NCBI GenBank assembly: GCA_017406925.1
Contig: JAFQXO010000008.1
Coordinates: 1 to 64,000 of the forward strand
Reading direction: 5' to 3'
DNA length: 64,000 nucleotides
Origin: Eubacterium sp.
GTDB lineage: Bacteria > Bacillota > Clostridia > Lachnospirales > Lachnospiraceae
The notes under the pieces are model-generated. The model was not told the DNA's origin and did not search any database. It saw only the letters and a program-made list of their open reading frames with translations. Positions 51,651-62,617 of the stretch are shown piece by piece (positions within the stretch are counted from its first letter, which is position 1; every line of letters begins with the position of its first letter). The translations under genes were made by a program, and so were the position numbers.

Positions 51651-54176
51651 ATGGCGAAAATAAAAAAGAGTTTAGCGTTGATTTTGACTTTAGCTCTAGT
51701 GATAACATTGCTACCATACAGTAGCTTTGATTCTTTTGCTGCAAAGAAGACGAAAATCAGTAAAAAGAAAATCACATTGGTTGTTGGTCAGAAGAAAAAA
51801 CTGAAGATCAAGAACAAACCAAAGGGAGTAAAGGTTAAATGGAAATCTAAGAATAAAAAGATAGCTAAGGTTTCCAAGAAGGGTAAAGTTAAGGCCCTTA
51901 GAGTTGGAAAGACTAAAATCATCGCTAAAGTTGGAAAGAAAAAATATAAATGTACAGTCATCGTCAAAGCGCGTTCTGGAAAAGGTAAGCAAAAACCGAC
52001 AACTAGAGCGCCAGCAACGCAGCAGCCTACAGCTGCACCTATTGTGACTACTACAAAGAATGATGTCACAGTTGAACCGACTGCAGCACCAACACAGGCA
52101 CCTACCACGCAAGCGCCAGTCACTACAACTACAAAGGTGCAAACTACTAAAGCACCAACCACGAAAGCGCCAGTTACAACAACTACAAAAGCGCAAACTA
52201 CAAAAGCGCCAACTACTAAGGCACCAGTCACTACAACCACAAAGGCAGCAACTACAAAGGCACCTACTACAGTGACGCCAATTACTACAACAGCAAGTAC
52301 AGTTCAGCCAATTAAGCCGGTAGGATTAGTGGTAGCTTGCACCGGGGATAACAAGATAAATGTAGTTTGGGGACAAGATGCACAGATGATTGCATTAGGT
52401 CAGTTATATAATGTTTACATTAATGGCGTATTGAAAGAAGCAGGAGTGATTTGTAAATCATATGATTACGACAACATTCCAACAGGTTCTTGTACTGTTA
52501 AAATTACCGCTACATTAAACGGAATAGAATCTGAAGGAATTGAAACGACGATTACTGTGACAGGTTCTGGAGATGTAACACAAGCACCAACGCAGGCACC
52601 GACTACGAAAGCGCCTACTACAAAGGTGCAAACTACAGCAGGGCCAACTACAACAGTGCCAGCGACGGCTGCACCTACAGTAGCACCAACTACTAAAAAT
52701 CAGAATCCTACTACACAAATGCAGTTCGATGTGGACGATTCACTTCAAGTGCCATTTGGCATTGTCCTTTCGAATCCTAATCCAGGAATTATAAATGTAG
52801 TTTGGGGAGCAGGTGAACCTAACTGCTATAATGTTTACGTTGACGGAGTCAGAAAGAAGACAAAGGTACCTGCTTCGAATCAAAGAATACCTGTTCAGAC
52901 TGAAGGTAGACATGTGGTAGCGATTGCTACAGTTTCAAAAGATAATAAAGAATCACGAAGAGCGGAAGAAGTGATTATAGTTAACGGAACTGCTCCAGAA
53001 GAAGTTGAGACGACAGCACTTCCACCAGAGCAGATGCCAGAAATAGATGAGAGTATTCAGAAGCAAGATGGGAAAATGATTCTCCAGTTGAATAACAAGA
53101 CTAACGGTCAGTATAGAGATGATCAGATTTATTGGATTATTATTGGAAGAAATCCATCGACACATAGAATAGCTTACTTGACTGCTGATGGAAACTTAGT
53201 TGAGGCGAGTGCCTCCGACAATGATGGAACTATCGGTGGTAGAAATTATTCACAAAAGATTGTTCATTCATTGGCTGAGAAAAAGGCAGTTCAGCTTCCA
53301 GCAATCGAGTCGGGAAGAATGTATTTAAGTTATGGAGAACCGGTTTACATAACATTTAACGGCGAAGGACAAAATATTGGTTATGCAGGACCTGATGTTA
53401 ACAATCCAGGTGATGCAAACTACCATACGCTATTTGAATATTTAGAGTTCACTACTGAATCAATTAATAATACCATTACTTTCCATGGTAATGTTACAAG
53501 AGTAGATTTCTTCAGTTTCCCAATGATTGCGAGACTCACAGATGAGTATGGCTCATATGATAGATGCGTAGGTGATTTGAAGAGTAGAAGCGAAACATTT
53601 AGTTTATTTAATAATACAGTTTCTGCACCGTTTAAAACTTTGATTACTGACGAGAGAATTATGAGTCCTGCCAAACTAACATTTGGCGAAGGCAAACAGT
53701 ATGGCAATTACTTCGATGATTACATTAATAGATTTTGGAGTAAGTATGCCAGCCAAGATTTGACATTCTCATCTGAAACTGGAACTTTCACGGGAAGAGT
53801 TTCAGGTGATAGAATTATATTTAACAATCAATACTACATTGACAAGCCAACCACGCAAGATGTGTTAGAGGGAAGGGGCGCATTCAATAGAAAAAGTCTT
53901 GAAAATCAGAACAATGAAGCAGGTAATGTTGAACTTGCTATTGAAGCACAACTCTGTGCAGCCTTTACTAGAGGCGTGGCATTAAACCCAGAAAACTGGG
54001 GCAAGCCAGAGACTTACTATCAGAGTGGTGAAATCTGCAATGAATACGCAGCTTTCTTCCATCCTAACTCAGTATCAAATAGAGCGTACGGATTCTGCTA
54101 TGATGATGTATTTGATCAGAGTACACTAGTCGAGTGTGGAAATGCAGAGAGATTTACTATTGATTTAAAATGGTAA
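51651..54176 (+). CDS. Secreted GH64-type beta-1,3-glucanase with Ig-like domain and Thr-rich linkers
   Basis: The 841-residue precursor has a signal peptide (about 1-29, ending SFDSFAA), a very basic BIG2-like Ig domain (about 30-108), a Thr/Ala/Pro linker with 18-residue repeats, a fibronectin-like module (about 222-305), a second linker, another such module, then a C-terminal GH64 thaumatin-like glucanase domain (about 480-841). GH64 hallmarks are FEYLEFTT (candidate acid E599), RVDFFSFPMIARLT (candidate D619), DDYINRFWSKYASQDLTF and AYGFCYDDVFDQSTLV at the end. It would hydrolyse laminarin-like or fungal glucan. GGAGG precedes ATG 51651. Confidence 0.85.
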   Translation: MAKIKKSLALILTLALVITLLPYSSFDSFAAKKTKISKKKITLVVGQKKKLKIKNKPKGVKVKWKSKNKKIAKVSKKGKVKALRVGKTKIIAKVGKKKYKCTVIVKARSGKGKQKPTTRAPATQQPTAAPIVTTTKNDVTVEPTAAPTQAPTTQAPVTTTTKVQTTKAPTTKAPVTTTTKAQTTKAPTTKAPVTTTTKAATTKAPTTVTPITTTASTVQPIKPVGLVVACTGDNKINVVWGQDAQMIALGQLYNVYINGVLKEAGVICKSYDYDNIPTGSCTVKITATLNGIESEGIETTITVTGSGDVTQAPTQAPTTKAPTTKVQTTAGPTTTVPATAAPTVAPTTKNQNPTTQMQFDVDDSLQVPFGIVLSNPNPGIINVVWGAGEPNCYNVYVDGVRKKTKVPASNQRIPVQTEGRHVVAIATVSKDNKESRRAEEVIIVNGTAPEEVETTALPPEQMPEIDESIQKQDGKMILQLNNKTNGQYRDDQIYWIIIGRNPSTHRIAYLTADGNLVEASASDNDGTIGGRNYSQKIVHSLAEKKAVQLPAIESGRMYLSYGEPVYITFNGEGQNIGYAGPDVNNPGDANYHTLFEYLEFTTESINNTITFHGNVTRVDFFSFPMIARLTDEYGSYDRCVGDLKSRSETFSLFNNTVSAPFKTLITDERIMSPAKLTFGEGKQYGNYFDDYINRFWSKYASQDLTFSSETGTFTGRVSGDRIIFNNQYYIDKPTTQDVLEGRGAFNRKSLENQNNEAGNVELAIEAQLCAAFTRGVALNPENWGKPETYYQSGEICNEYAAFFHPNSVSNRAYGFCYDDVFDQSTLVECGNAERFTIDLKW
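52113..52274 (+). repeat. Three tandem 54-base repeats encoding a Thr-rich linker
   Basis: Each unit encodes 18 residues beginning A-P-V-T-T-T-T-K and ending T-T-K; third unit diverges slightly. The copies differ at silent positions, so they are not recent duplications. Likely a flexible, possibly glycosylated, spacer. Confidence 0.85.
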
Positions 54177-54194
54177 TAGGAGGATTTTTAAGTA

Positions 54195-56006
54195 ATGAAA
54201 GTATTTAAAGTATGTCTTTTAAGCATCGGACTTTGCGCAATTATGTGGGCACTAGGTCTTAACACAAATGTGGCTGCTTACGAAAGTTCAGATATAGAGC
54301 GAATCTATATCACTAGTGACACTACTTTAAGTTCTTTGCAAAAGGAGTATGTTCCAGCCACTGTGGAAGTGGTGGAAAAGGATGGTACAGTAGTAAAAGC
54401 GGATGATGCGGCGACTATTAAACTACGTGGAAATTCAACTGCAAAGGCTGCTAAGAAACCATTCAACATCAAGTTTGCTAAAAAGTATGCATTGTTTGGA
54501 ATGGACGCAGGAAAGAAGTGGAACATTCTTGCAAATGCATTTGACAAAAGTTTGATTAGAAACAAGTTGGGACTCGATTTAGGAACTACTATGGGACTTT
54601 CCTACACGAGTCAGAGTACGTTTTGTGATGTCTACTACAATGGCCAATTACTCGGAAACTACTTGGCGACAGAGCCGGTAGATGCCGGAACTGGAAAAGT
54701 TGAGATTGACGATTCTGAAACATCAAAAGATTTTATGCTTGAGATTGAGCGTGAGCGTTATGAATCTGATGTGACTTATATCAACACTAAGAATGGTGTT
54801 AGATTTGCCATCAATGTTCCAGAGGAACCAACTGCCGAGCAGAAGACGCACATTACTACAGTTTCTAATGAAGTAGAAGAGGCGTTGAAGAGCAAGCGTA
54901 TGTCAGTGTACTCAAAGTATATTGATGTTGATTCGTTTGTTAATTTTTATATTGTATCTGAGTTGTTTAAACCTGTTGATTTCAACTACAGTTCAACGAG
55001 ATTCTATTACAAAGATGGAATAATGTATGCAGGCCCTATTTGGGATTATGATCTCACAAGCGGCAATGCAGCCAAGAGTTTCTATACTGGATACTACGAT
55101 GGAAATGATAGTTATAAAGATTTGTTCTGCACTCAGATGAAATGGATAGGATATCTGATGCAGAGTGATGAGTTTGTTGCAAAAGTAAATGCTAGATTTG
55201 CGACAATGAAAAACACTATAACTAATTTATATGCTAATAATTCTTTGGGAAATAGTTATATAAATACATTGACTACAAAGTATGCCGATTCATTTGCTAG
55301 AAACTATAGCGAAGCAGGTTGGAGTCTTACTCAGAGATATTCTGTAGTGGATAATCCTAAGGGATTGGAATATCATGATCCTGCACCAACATATGAAGGA
55401 AATGTTGCCTTACTCAGTGCATGGTTTAAGAACCGCATGGCATATCTAGAAAAAGAGTGGAAGAATATTCACAACAATGCTGTAGATATGCTTACAGTAA
55501 GCAAAGAGAGTTCAACAAGTGTTATGCTTGATTGGTTTACGATGGGCATTGCCGACGGCATAGAAATCTATGCGAAGGCAGGAAGTCAGAAGAGCAAGTT
55601 ATATAAAACTATAAATGACGGAACTATTACATACTATGAGGCCAAGGTTAAGCCAGGAGTGAAGTACACATTTATGGTTAGAGCGTTCTTGAAGAATGGA
55701 ACACAGAAGACTTACACGCCATTCGCGACCGTATCTATAAAATTGACCTTAGGCAAACCTGCTTTCAAGATTAAGAGAAAGGGTAAGAAAGTTACTCTTA
55801 AATGGAAGAAAGTTAAAGGCGCTGAGGGTTATGTAGTTTACGGCGGAAAGAAAAAGAGTAAACTCAAGAAACTTAAAGTCCTCAAAGGAAACGGTAAGGT
55901 TAAGTTTACTAAGAAGCAGAAAAAGAAATATTACTATAAAGTAAAAGCTTACGTGAAAGTTGGCAAGAAATACTACTATAGTAAGGGAAAAGTCAAAAGA
56001 AAATAG
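54195..56006 (+). CDS. Secreted CotH-kinase-family protein with basic C-terminal modules
   Basis: The 603-residue precursor has a signal peptide (about 1-28), a CotH domain (about 32-400) with KLRGNSTAKAAKKPFNIKF, KWNILANAFDKSLIRNKLG and the active-site segment AGPIWDYDLTSGNA, then two fibronectin-like modules, the last extremely Lys-rich (KVTLKWKKVKGAEGYVVYGG). CotH proteins are atypical kinases known from spore coats and also occur next to polysaccharide-active secreted proteins. Co-operonic with the GH64 gene (18 bases, AGGAGG). Its substrate is unknown. Confidence 0.88.
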   Translation: MKVFKVCLLSIGLCAIMWALGLNTNVAAYESSDIERIYITSDTTLSSLQKEYVPATVEVVEKDGTVVKADDAATIKLRGNSTAKAAKKPFNIKFAKKYALFGMDAGKKWNILANAFDKSLIRNKLGLDLGTTMGLSYTSQSTFCDVYYNGQLLGNYLATEPVDAGTGKVEIDDSETSKDFMLEIERERYESDVTYINTKNGVRFAINVPEEPTAEQKTHITTVSNEVEEALKSKRMSVYSKYIDVDSFVNFYIVSELFKPVDFNYSSTRFYYKDGIMYAGPIWDYDLTSGNAAKSFYTGYYDGNDSYKDLFCTQMKWIGYLMQSDEFVAKVNARFATMKNTITNLYANNSLGNSYINTLTTKYADSFARNYSEAGWSLTQRYSVVDNPKGLEYHDPAPTYEGNVALLSAWFKNRMAYLEKEWKNIHNNAVDMLTVSKESSTSVMLDWFTMGIADGIEIYAKAGSQKSKLYKTINDGTITYYEAKVKPGVKYTFMVRAFLKNGTQKTYTPFATVSIKLTLGKPAFKIKRKGKKVTLKWKKVKGAEGYVVYGGKKKSKLKKLKVLKGNGKVKFTKKQKKKYYYKVKAYVKVGKKYYYSKGKVKRK

Positions 56007-56030
56007 CAAGTTAATATTATAAAGAAATGC

Positions 56031-56062
56031 AAAAGAACTGGTTTAACACCAGTTCTTTTGTT
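56031..56062 (+). terminator. Terminator after the CotH gene
   Basis: AAAAGAACTGG/CCAGTTCTTTT around TTTAACA. The following TTGTTGTATAAT holds the -10 of the V-ATPase promoter, so terminator and promoter overlap. Confidence 0.85.
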
Positions 56063-56069
56063 GTATAAT
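56042..56069 (+). promoter_or_regulatory. Candidate promoter of the V-ATPase operon
   Basis: TATAAT at 56064-56069 with TTTAAC 16 bases upstream, within the preceding terminator. The -10 is strong, the -35 weak. Confidence 0.5.
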
Positions 56070-56106
56070 GGTAAATAGCAATTTATTTTAACAGGAAGGT
56101 ATAGAT

Positions 56107-56418
56107 ATGCTAAAAGATGCAATAGATACTGTAAAAGATGCAGAACAAAAGGCCGCGGAGATTGTTAGACAGGCAGAGGCTGATGCAGAACAACAGAAAA
56201 AAGATGTAGAGCAAGAAGCGGTCGATAATAAACAGAAGGCCGTGGAGTTTGCGCAGGCTAAAGAGCAGGAAGCAATGGATGCTCTTATTTCTGAATCTAA
56301 AAGCATAGATGCCGAGAACAGTAAAAAGATAGGCGAAAAAGTAAACACGCTTAAAGATAAAGCTGAAAAGCGAGAGGCGGAAGTTGTGGAGTCTCTCATT
56401 GATTATATTGCAAAGTAA
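56107..56418 (+). CDS. ntpF: V-type ATPase subunit H/G-like coiled-coil (peripheral stalk)
   Basis: A 103-residue, almost wholly helical protein with heptad repeats rich in Glu, Gln, Lys and Ala, as in NtpF/AhaH, the partner of subunit E in the peripheral stalk. First gene of the operon, directly before subunit I, the position of ntpF in Enterococcus. AGGAAGG precedes ATG. Confidence 0.85.
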   Translation: MLKDAIDTVKDAEQKAAEIVRQAEADAEQQKKDVEQEAVDNKQKAVEFAQAKEQEAMDALISESKSIDAENSKKIGEKVNTLKDKAEKREAEVVESLIDYIAK

Positions 56419-56433
56419 CTATAGGGAATTACT

Positions 56434-58437
56434 ATGGCGGTAGAAAAAATTAAAAAAATCTATATTTGTGCACCGAAGGAGAATAGAAAACCTATCCTCC
56501 AGTTAGTGCAACGCTATGGTTGCGTGGAAGTGGAACAACTCGATCTTGATGGTTTCGAGAAGATGAATACATCCACGCAAATTTCTGTGTTTGAAAAAAA
56601 TGTTGTTGCTTGCGAGAAAGCGTTGGAGAATCTTGCGAAGTATAGCGATGAGAAGGTGTCTATTTTTGCAGGGCTTGAAGGTAAGCGTGATATCACAAAC
56701 ACAGATTTTAGAAGTATTGAGAGTAACCGTCAGGAGTTGATGAAGTGCGTGAACGACATCAACATCTTTGCAGAGCGAATAAATGACCTTGAACTTCAGA
56801 TTGCAAAGGAAAAAGATGAGCAAGTTATCATTTCACCTTGGGTAAACCTTGATGTTCCTATGAATTATATGGGAACTAGAGATAGTGAGATGATTATCGG
56901 CTCCATCAGGGGATGCTATACGCAAGAAGAGTTGAACATTCTGTTCTCCGAGATGGAAGATATTCCAAAGGATATTTATGCGAGAGTGGTGTCAAACGAC
57001 AAGTACTCGACTTATATTACCGCGTTGGTTATGAAAGGTATGAAGGAAGAGGTGGAGAATGCGCTTCGTCCATTAGAGTTCTCTAAGCCTTTGTATATCA
57101 CGCATCATCTTCCTAGCGAATCTATTGAGAGAAGAAATACTCGTATTGGATTGTACGAGCAAGATATAGAAACTATCATCGAAGACATCAGACAGAAGAT
57201 GGATCAGAAAGATCTCATCGAGCAACTTGCAGACTATAACAGGGTGAGAGCCGATAAGTATAGGGTGCTAGGAGAATTGTCGCAGACAGAACATACATTT
57301 TTTATCACGGGAAATATTCCTGAGAAGAGTGTTCCTAAATTGAAATCAGAAATAGAAAGCAACTACACGAGCGTGGTTGAGACTGAAGATATAGAGGGCG
57401 AGCAGCCGGTTCTATTAAAGAACAATAAGTTCACTGGAGCTGTCGAGGGCGTTGTCACGGCTTTCGGCTTCCCAAACAAGATGGAAATAGATCCGACAGC
57501 GATTACGGCATTTTTCTATTACTTCCTATTTGGAATTATGCTGAGTGACGCTGCATATGGACTTATCATGTTCCTCGGATGCCTGTGGGCAATAAAAAAA
57601 TTCCCCAATATGTCAGAAGGACTTCAGAAGTCACTTCGCATGTTTATGTACTGCGGAATCTCGACGCTTATATGGGGATTGCTTTTTGGAGGATTTTTCG
57701 GAGATGCGGTAACAGTGATAGGACAAACATTTTTCAATGTGAATATCAAGTTCCCTGCTCTTTGGTTTGAACCAATCAACCAGCCGATGAAAATGCTTAT
57801 CTACTGTATGATTTTCGGAATAGTCCATCTGTTTGTCGGACTTGGCATCAAAGGATATTTGGCACTCAGAAATAAAGATATATATGGATTCATCAGTGAG
57901 TCTATCTTATGGTATATCTTCCTCATTGGTCTTTTGATGATGCTTATTCCCACAGATATGTTTGCATCACTTGCGGGAACAAAGATTGTTTTCCCAGAGT
58001 GGGCCAATACATTGGCAATAGTATTTGTCATTGCAGGAGCAGTAGGAATACTGTTGATGGCTGGTAGAGGAAGAAAGAATCCAGTCAAGAGGCTATTGCT
58101 CGGAGTCTACAGCCTATACGATATTACGGGATGGCTCAGTGATTTACTATCTTACTCGAGATTGTTGGCACTTGGCCTCGCCACAGGAGTTATCGCGCAG
58201 GTTGTAAACAAGATGGCGTCTATGGGTGGCAAATCCGTAGTCGGAGTAATTATGTTTATTCTCGTGTTTGTAATAGGACACGTTTTTAATATGGCAGTTA
58301 ACTTACTTGGTGCATATGTTCACACGAACCGTCTTCAGTTCGTGGAGTTCTTCGGAAAGTTCTACGAGGGCGGCGGAAGAGAGTTTAAGCCATTTAAAGA
58401 AAACACTAAGTATGTAAAAGTGAAGAATGAGAGGTAA
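56434..58437 (+). CDS. ntpI: V-type ATPase subunit I (membrane stator, a-subunit)
   Basis: Forms the ion half-channels beside the K ring; 667 residues. The N-terminal 330 residues are soluble and helical; seven or eight helices follow, starting FFYYFLFGIMLSDAAYGLIM, with YDITGWLSDLLSYSRLLALG containing the essential Arg and HTNRLQFVEFFGKFYEGGGR at the end, all conserved in V/A-type subunit a. Confidence 0.95.
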   Translation: MAVEKIKKIYICAPKENRKPILQLVQRYGCVEVEQLDLDGFEKMNTSTQISVFEKNVVACEKALENLAKYSDEKVSIFAGLEGKRDITNTDFRSIESNRQELMKCVNDINIFAERINDLELQIAKEKDEQVIISPWVNLDVPMNYMGTRDSEMIIGSIRGCYTQEELNILFSEMEDIPKDIYARVVSNDKYSTYITALVMKGMKEEVENALRPLEFSKPLYITHHLPSESIERRNTRIGLYEQDIETIIEDIRQKMDQKDLIEQLADYNRVRADKYRVLGELSQTEHTFFITGNIPEKSVPKLKSEIESNYTSVVETEDIEGEQPVLLKNNKFTGAVEGVVTAFGFPNKMEIDPTAITAFFYYFLFGIMLSDAAYGLIMFLGCLWAIKKFPNMSEGLQKSLRMFMYCGISTLIWGLLFGGFFGDAVTVIGQTFFNVNIKFPALWFEPINQPMKMLIYCMIFGIVHLFVGLGIKGYLALRNKDIYGFISESILWYIFLIGLLMMLIPTDMFASLAGTKIVFPEWANTLAIVFVIAGAVGILLMAGRGRKNPVKRLLLGVYSLYDITGWLSDLLSYSRLLALGLATGVIAQVVNKMASMGGKSVVGVIMFILVFVIGHVFNMAVNLLGAYVHTNRLQFVEFFGKFYEGGGREFKPFKENTKYVKVKNER

Positions 58438-58944
<507 letters not shown>

Positions 58945-58946
58945 AG

Positions 58947-59540
58947 ATGGAAGGCTTAGAAGCAATCGTAGATAATATTTTAAAATCTGCAGAAGAAGAG
59001 GCTTCAAAAATCAAGGCGGAAGCTAACGATTATTGCAAATCATATCTGGAAGAAAACGATAAAGAGATTCAAAAGGAAATTGCTAAGATTGAAGAAGAAT
59101 CTAAAAGAAAGCAAAAGACCTTTAGTGAAAAAATCGTTTCTAACGGAGAGTTTAGAATGCGCAATGATATTCTGAAAATGAAAGGCGATATGATTGACGA
59201 AGTCATCGACAAGGCGAAGGAGACTATGAAGTCACAGCCGGATGATAAATATTTCAATACGATTTTTAGCATTTTAAATAAGAATGTTCAGAAAAAAGAT
59301 GGTGAGATTAAACTTTCGAAGAAGGACCTAGAGAGATTGCCATCTGATTTCGATGCAAGGCTAAAAGAAGTAGCCGACAGAGAAGGCATCAATCTAACGT
59401 TGTCGCAGGAGCCGGCAGATATAGATGATGGCTTTATACTCGTGTATGGCGACATTGAGGAGAATGCGACTTTCGATGCCATATTCGAGTCAAACAAAGA
59501 CGACTTAAGAGACATCGCGAACAAGAAGTTGTTCGAGTAG
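58947..59540 (+). CDS. ntpE: V-type ATPase subunit E (peripheral stalk)
   Basis: A 197-residue protein with a long N-terminal coiled coil (about 1-90) and a small C-terminal globular domain (ADIDDGFILVYGDIEENATF), as in NtpE. Two bases after ntpK. Confidence 0.92.
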   Translation: MEGLEAIVDNILKSAEEEASKIKAEANDYCKSYLEENDKEIQKEIAKIEEESKRKQKTFSEKIVSNGEFRMRNDILKMKGDMIDEVIDKAKETMKSQPDDKYFNTIFSILNKNVQKKDGEIKLSKKDLERLPSDFDARLKEVADREGINLTLSQEPADIDDGFILVYGDIEENATFDAIFESNKDDLRDIANKKLFE

Positions 59541-59549
59541 GAGAGAATA

Positions 59550-60518
59550 GTGGATGAGTATATTTATGGAGTAGCCCGCATAAGAGCGCTGGAAGCCCAA
59601 CTCTTCACGGATAGCGATATCGATTCGCTAGTGGAGGCAGAGGATTACGAGAGCGCACTCCAGTTTTTGAGAGACAAAGGCTGGGGAGATAACAATAGCG
59701 ACGATACTCTAGCGAATATATTAAAAACTGAAAACAAAAAGATTAAGAAAATCTTAGATGACGTAATAGAAGATAAAAAAGATCGTGAGATTCTCATGGT
59801 CGATTATGATTATCACAATCTTAAAGCCGCCATGAAGAGAGTTTATACGAGTGCGCCCGTTGATGGTGACAGTATTTACCTAGAGGGCGAGATTGATAGT
59901 GATAAATTGGAAGAGATAGTTACGAATTCTGATTTTAGTTTGTTGCCTAAAGATATGGCAGATGCCGCGCAGGAGGCATCGGACCAGTTCTTGAAGAATG
60001 GTGATGTTCAGATGATAGACGTGATTATCGACAAGGCTCTTTTGGAGAGGATTAAAACTATCGGTGAAGAGTCTGATAATGATTTGATTAAAGATTACGC
60101 TGACACAAAGATTGGCTTGGTAGATATCAAGATTGCCATCAGGGCATCCCAGTCTGGCAAGGATTCAACTTTTGCCAAGCAGGCAATGACCTCTTGCAAG
60201 ATGGTAGGTAAAGATGCACTTGCGAACGCAGTAGATGGCGGTTTCGATGCAGTGTGTGATTATCTAGAGTCGATAGGCTTAAAGGACATTGCGGATGCAG
60301 CAAAGAAATCCAAGTCATATTTCGAATGTGTCTGCGACAATAAAATGATTGAGAAAATCAAAACTCAAAAATACGAATCGTTTTCTATTGGACCAATCCT
60401 AGCGTATGCATTGGCGAGAGAGAACGAGATAAAAACTGTAAATATTATTCTTTCAGGAAAACTTAACGGTTTCGATAAGGATTTTATCAGAGAAAGGGTA
60501 AGGGATATGTATGAATAG
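59550..60518 (+). CDS. ntpC: V-type ATPase subunit C (central stalk socket, d-subunit)
   Basis: A 322-residue all-helical protein: GVARIRALEAQLFTDSDIDS at the start, DYDYHNLKAAMKR, and GPILAYALARENEIKTVNI with the conserved E-N near the end. GTG 59550 with AGGAGAG upstream. Overlaps subunit F by eight bases. Confidence 0.92.
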   Translation: MDEYIYGVARIRALEAQLFTDSDIDSLVEAEDYESALQFLRDKGWGDNNSDDTLANILKTENKKIKKILDDVIEDKKDREILMVDYDYHNLKAAMKRVYTSAPVDGDSIYLEGEIDSDKLEEIVTNSDFSLLPKDMADAAQEASDQFLKNGDVQMIDVIIDKALLERIKTIGEESDNDLIKDYADTKIGLVDIKIAIRASQSGKDSTFAKQAMTSCKMVGKDALANAVDGGFDAVCDYLESIGLKDIADAAKKSKSYFECVCDNKMIEKIKTQKYESFSIGPILAYALARENEIKTVNIILSGKLNGFDKDFIRERVRDMYE

Positions 60519-60843
60519 AGTGGCAGTAATAGGTGACTACGACAGTATATATGGTTTTGCGGCACTAGGGTTAGACATCTTTGCTGTCGAGGGAAGAGAT
60601 GAAGGTCGAGAGGAGTTCAAGAAACTTTTGACTGGACAGTATTCCATCATATATATAGTAGAATCACTTGCAGAGCGATTAAAAGAAGAGATAGAACAAC
60701 AAAGTGAGAACTTATCTCCTGCCATCATTTTGATTCCTGGCATCAAGGGTAACACCGGCGAGGGAGTCGAGAATGTAAAGAAATTTGTAGAACAGGCAGT
60801 GGGATCTGACATATTATTTTCAAACGACAAAAGTGAGGAGTAA
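60511..60843 (+). CDS. ntpG: V-type ATPase subunit F (central stalk)
   Basis: A 110-residue Rossmann-like protein: VAVIGDYDSIYGFAALGLDI and an AIILIPGIKGNTGEGVENV segment typical of subunit F. Same position as ntpG between C and A in Enterococcus. Confidence 0.92.
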   Translation: MNRVAVIGDYDSIYGFAALGLDIFAVEGRDEGREEFKKLLTGQYSIIYIVESLAERLKEEIEQQSENLSPAIILIPGIKGNTGEGVENVKKFVEQAVGSDILFSNDKSEE

Positions 60844-60846
60844 GAA

Positions 60847-62616
60847 ATGGCAAGTACAGGAACGATAAAAAAAGTTGCTGGACCTTTGGTTGTTGCCGAA
60901 GGCATGCGAGATGCTAACATGTACGACGTGGTGCGCGTGAGTAGCGAGCAATTGATAGGTGAGATAATCGAGATGCATGGAGACCAGGCTTCGATTCAGG
61001 TTTACGAGGAGACTACAGGTCTCGGACCTGGCGAGGAAGTGGTTTCAACTGGCGCGCCAATGTCAGTGGAATTGGGTCCTGGTTTGATTGGAAGCATTTA
61101 CGACGGAATCCAGAGACCGCTCGACGACATCAAGGGCGTTACAGGAAATCTCTTGAAGCGAGGTATTTCAGTGCCTTCTTTGAAGAGAGATTTGAAGTGG
61201 AATTTTAAACCTACTGTCGCCGTCGGCGACAATGTCGAAGAGCTTGATATCATTGGCGAAGTTGAGGAGACATCTGTTGTAACTCAGAAGATTATGGTGC
61301 CTTACGGAATGAAGGGTACGGTGACTTCAATCGAAGAGGGCAGTTTCACAGTCGATGATGTAGTATGCAAGATTGAGACTGAAGAAGGTGAAAAGGAAAT
61401 CAAACTCGCACAAAAGTGGCCAGTTAGAAAAGGTAGACCTTACAGAGAAAAGAAGGCGCCTAATAAACCACTTGTGACGGGACAAAGAGTTATAGATACA
61501 TTCTTCCCATTGGCTAGGGGAGGTGTGGCGGCAGTTCCAGGACCATTCGGAAGTGGAAAGACTGTCATTCAGCATCAGCTAGCTAAGTGGGCAGAGGCAG
61601 ATATAGTTGTTTATATCGGATGCGGCGAGCGTGGAAATGAGATGACGGACGTTCTCAATGAATTTCCAGAGTTGAAAGATCCAAAGACTGGCAAGTCGTT
61701 AATGGAGAGAACGGTTCTTATCGCAAACACATCAGATATGCCGGTTGCAGCTAGAGAGGCATCAATATATACAGGAATTACGATAGCAGAGTATTTCAGA
61801 GATATGGGATATTCAGTTGCGCTTATGGCGGACTCTACATCTAGATGGGCTGAGGCTTTACGTGAGATGTCAGGTCGACTAGAGGAGATGCCAGGTGAGG
61901 AAGGTTATCCTGCGTACCTTGGAAGTAGACTTGCGCAGTTCTACGAGAGAGCAGGTGACGTGGTTACACTTGGAAGCGAAGCGAGAGAGGGAGCCTTGTC
62001 AGTTATTGGCGCAGTGTCACCTCCTGGTGGAGATATTTCTGAGCCTGTTTCACAAGCCACACTTAGAATCGTTAAGGTGTTCTGGGGTCTGGATTCAGCG
62101 CTAGCTTACCAGCGTCACTTCCCAGCGATTAACTGGCTTACATCTTATTCGCTCTATGTGGACAGCATCGGTCCTTGGTTTAATGACTCCGTCAATGAAG
62201 GTTGGCTAGATGCTAGACAGAGTATGATGAGTTTGCTTCAGGATGAGGCAGAGTTAAACGAGATAGTACAGATGGTCGGAATGGATGCATTGTCTCCGAC
62301 AGACAGACTAAAGATGGAGACGGCAAGATCGATAAGAGAAGACTTCTTACATCAAGATTCATTCCACGAGATTGACACATATACATCGCCAGAGAAGCAG
62401 TACTTGATGATGAAACTTGTTATGGCTTACTATGACGAGGGACTTAAAGCCTTGAATGAAGGCGCCAATATAAATGACCTCGTGCAGATTGAATCGAGAG
62501 AGGCGATAGGTAGATTTAAGTACACTGAAGAAGAAAACGTTGCAAAAGAGTACGACAGAATTTTAGAGACATTGCAATCTGAGATGCTCAGAACTATTTC
62601 AAAGGAGGACTTCTAG
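60847..62616 (+). CDS. ntpA: V-type ATPase catalytic subunit A
   Basis: ATP-hydrolysing subunit, 589 residues, with N-terminal barrel, the bulge domain of V-type A subunits, Walker [10 protein letters not shown] (about 232-240), [16 protein letters not shown] with catalytic Glu, and [20 protein letters not shown]. The early [15 protein letters not shown] contains a copy of TTGCCGAAGGCA at 60893-60904. Confidence 0.97.
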   Translation: MASTGTIKKVAGPLVVAEGMRDANMYDVVRVSSEQLIGEIIEMHGDQASIQVYEETTGLGPGEEVVSTGAPMSVELGPGLIGSIYDGIQRPLDDIKGVTGNLLKRGISVPSLKRDLKWNFKPTVAVGDNVEELDIIGEVEETSVVTQKIMVPYGMKGTVTSIEEGSFTVDDVVCKIETEEGEKEIKLAQKWPVRKGRPYREKKAPNKPLVTGQRVIDTFFPLARGGVAAVPGPFGSGKTVIQHQLAKWAEADIVVYIGCGERGNEMTDVLNEFPELKDPKTGKSLMERTVLIANTSDMPVAAREASIYTGITIAEYFRDMGYSVALMADSTSRWAEALREMSGRLEEMPGEEGYPAYLGSRLAQFYERAGDVVTLGSEAREGALSVIGAVSPPGGDISEPVSQATLRIVKVFWGLDSALAYQRHFPAINWLTSYSLYVDSIGPWFNDSVNEGWLDARQSMMSLLQDEAELNEIVQMVGMDALSPTDRLKMETARSIREDFLHQDSFHEIDTYTSPEKQYLMMKLVMAYYDEGLKALNEGANINDLVQIESREAIGRFKYTEEENVAKEYDRILETLQSEMLRTISKEDF

Positions 62617-62617
62617 T

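Noticed and set aside
51711..52240. Cys/Arg-rich and Val-rich minus-strand frames opposite the GH64 linker
   Set aside because: Produced by the repetitive Thr/Lys codons of the plus-strand gene; no start signal.
52113..52274. Tandem repeats as a possible CRISPR array
   Set aside because: Units are contiguous, in frame and translate as a Thr-rich linker; there are no spacers.
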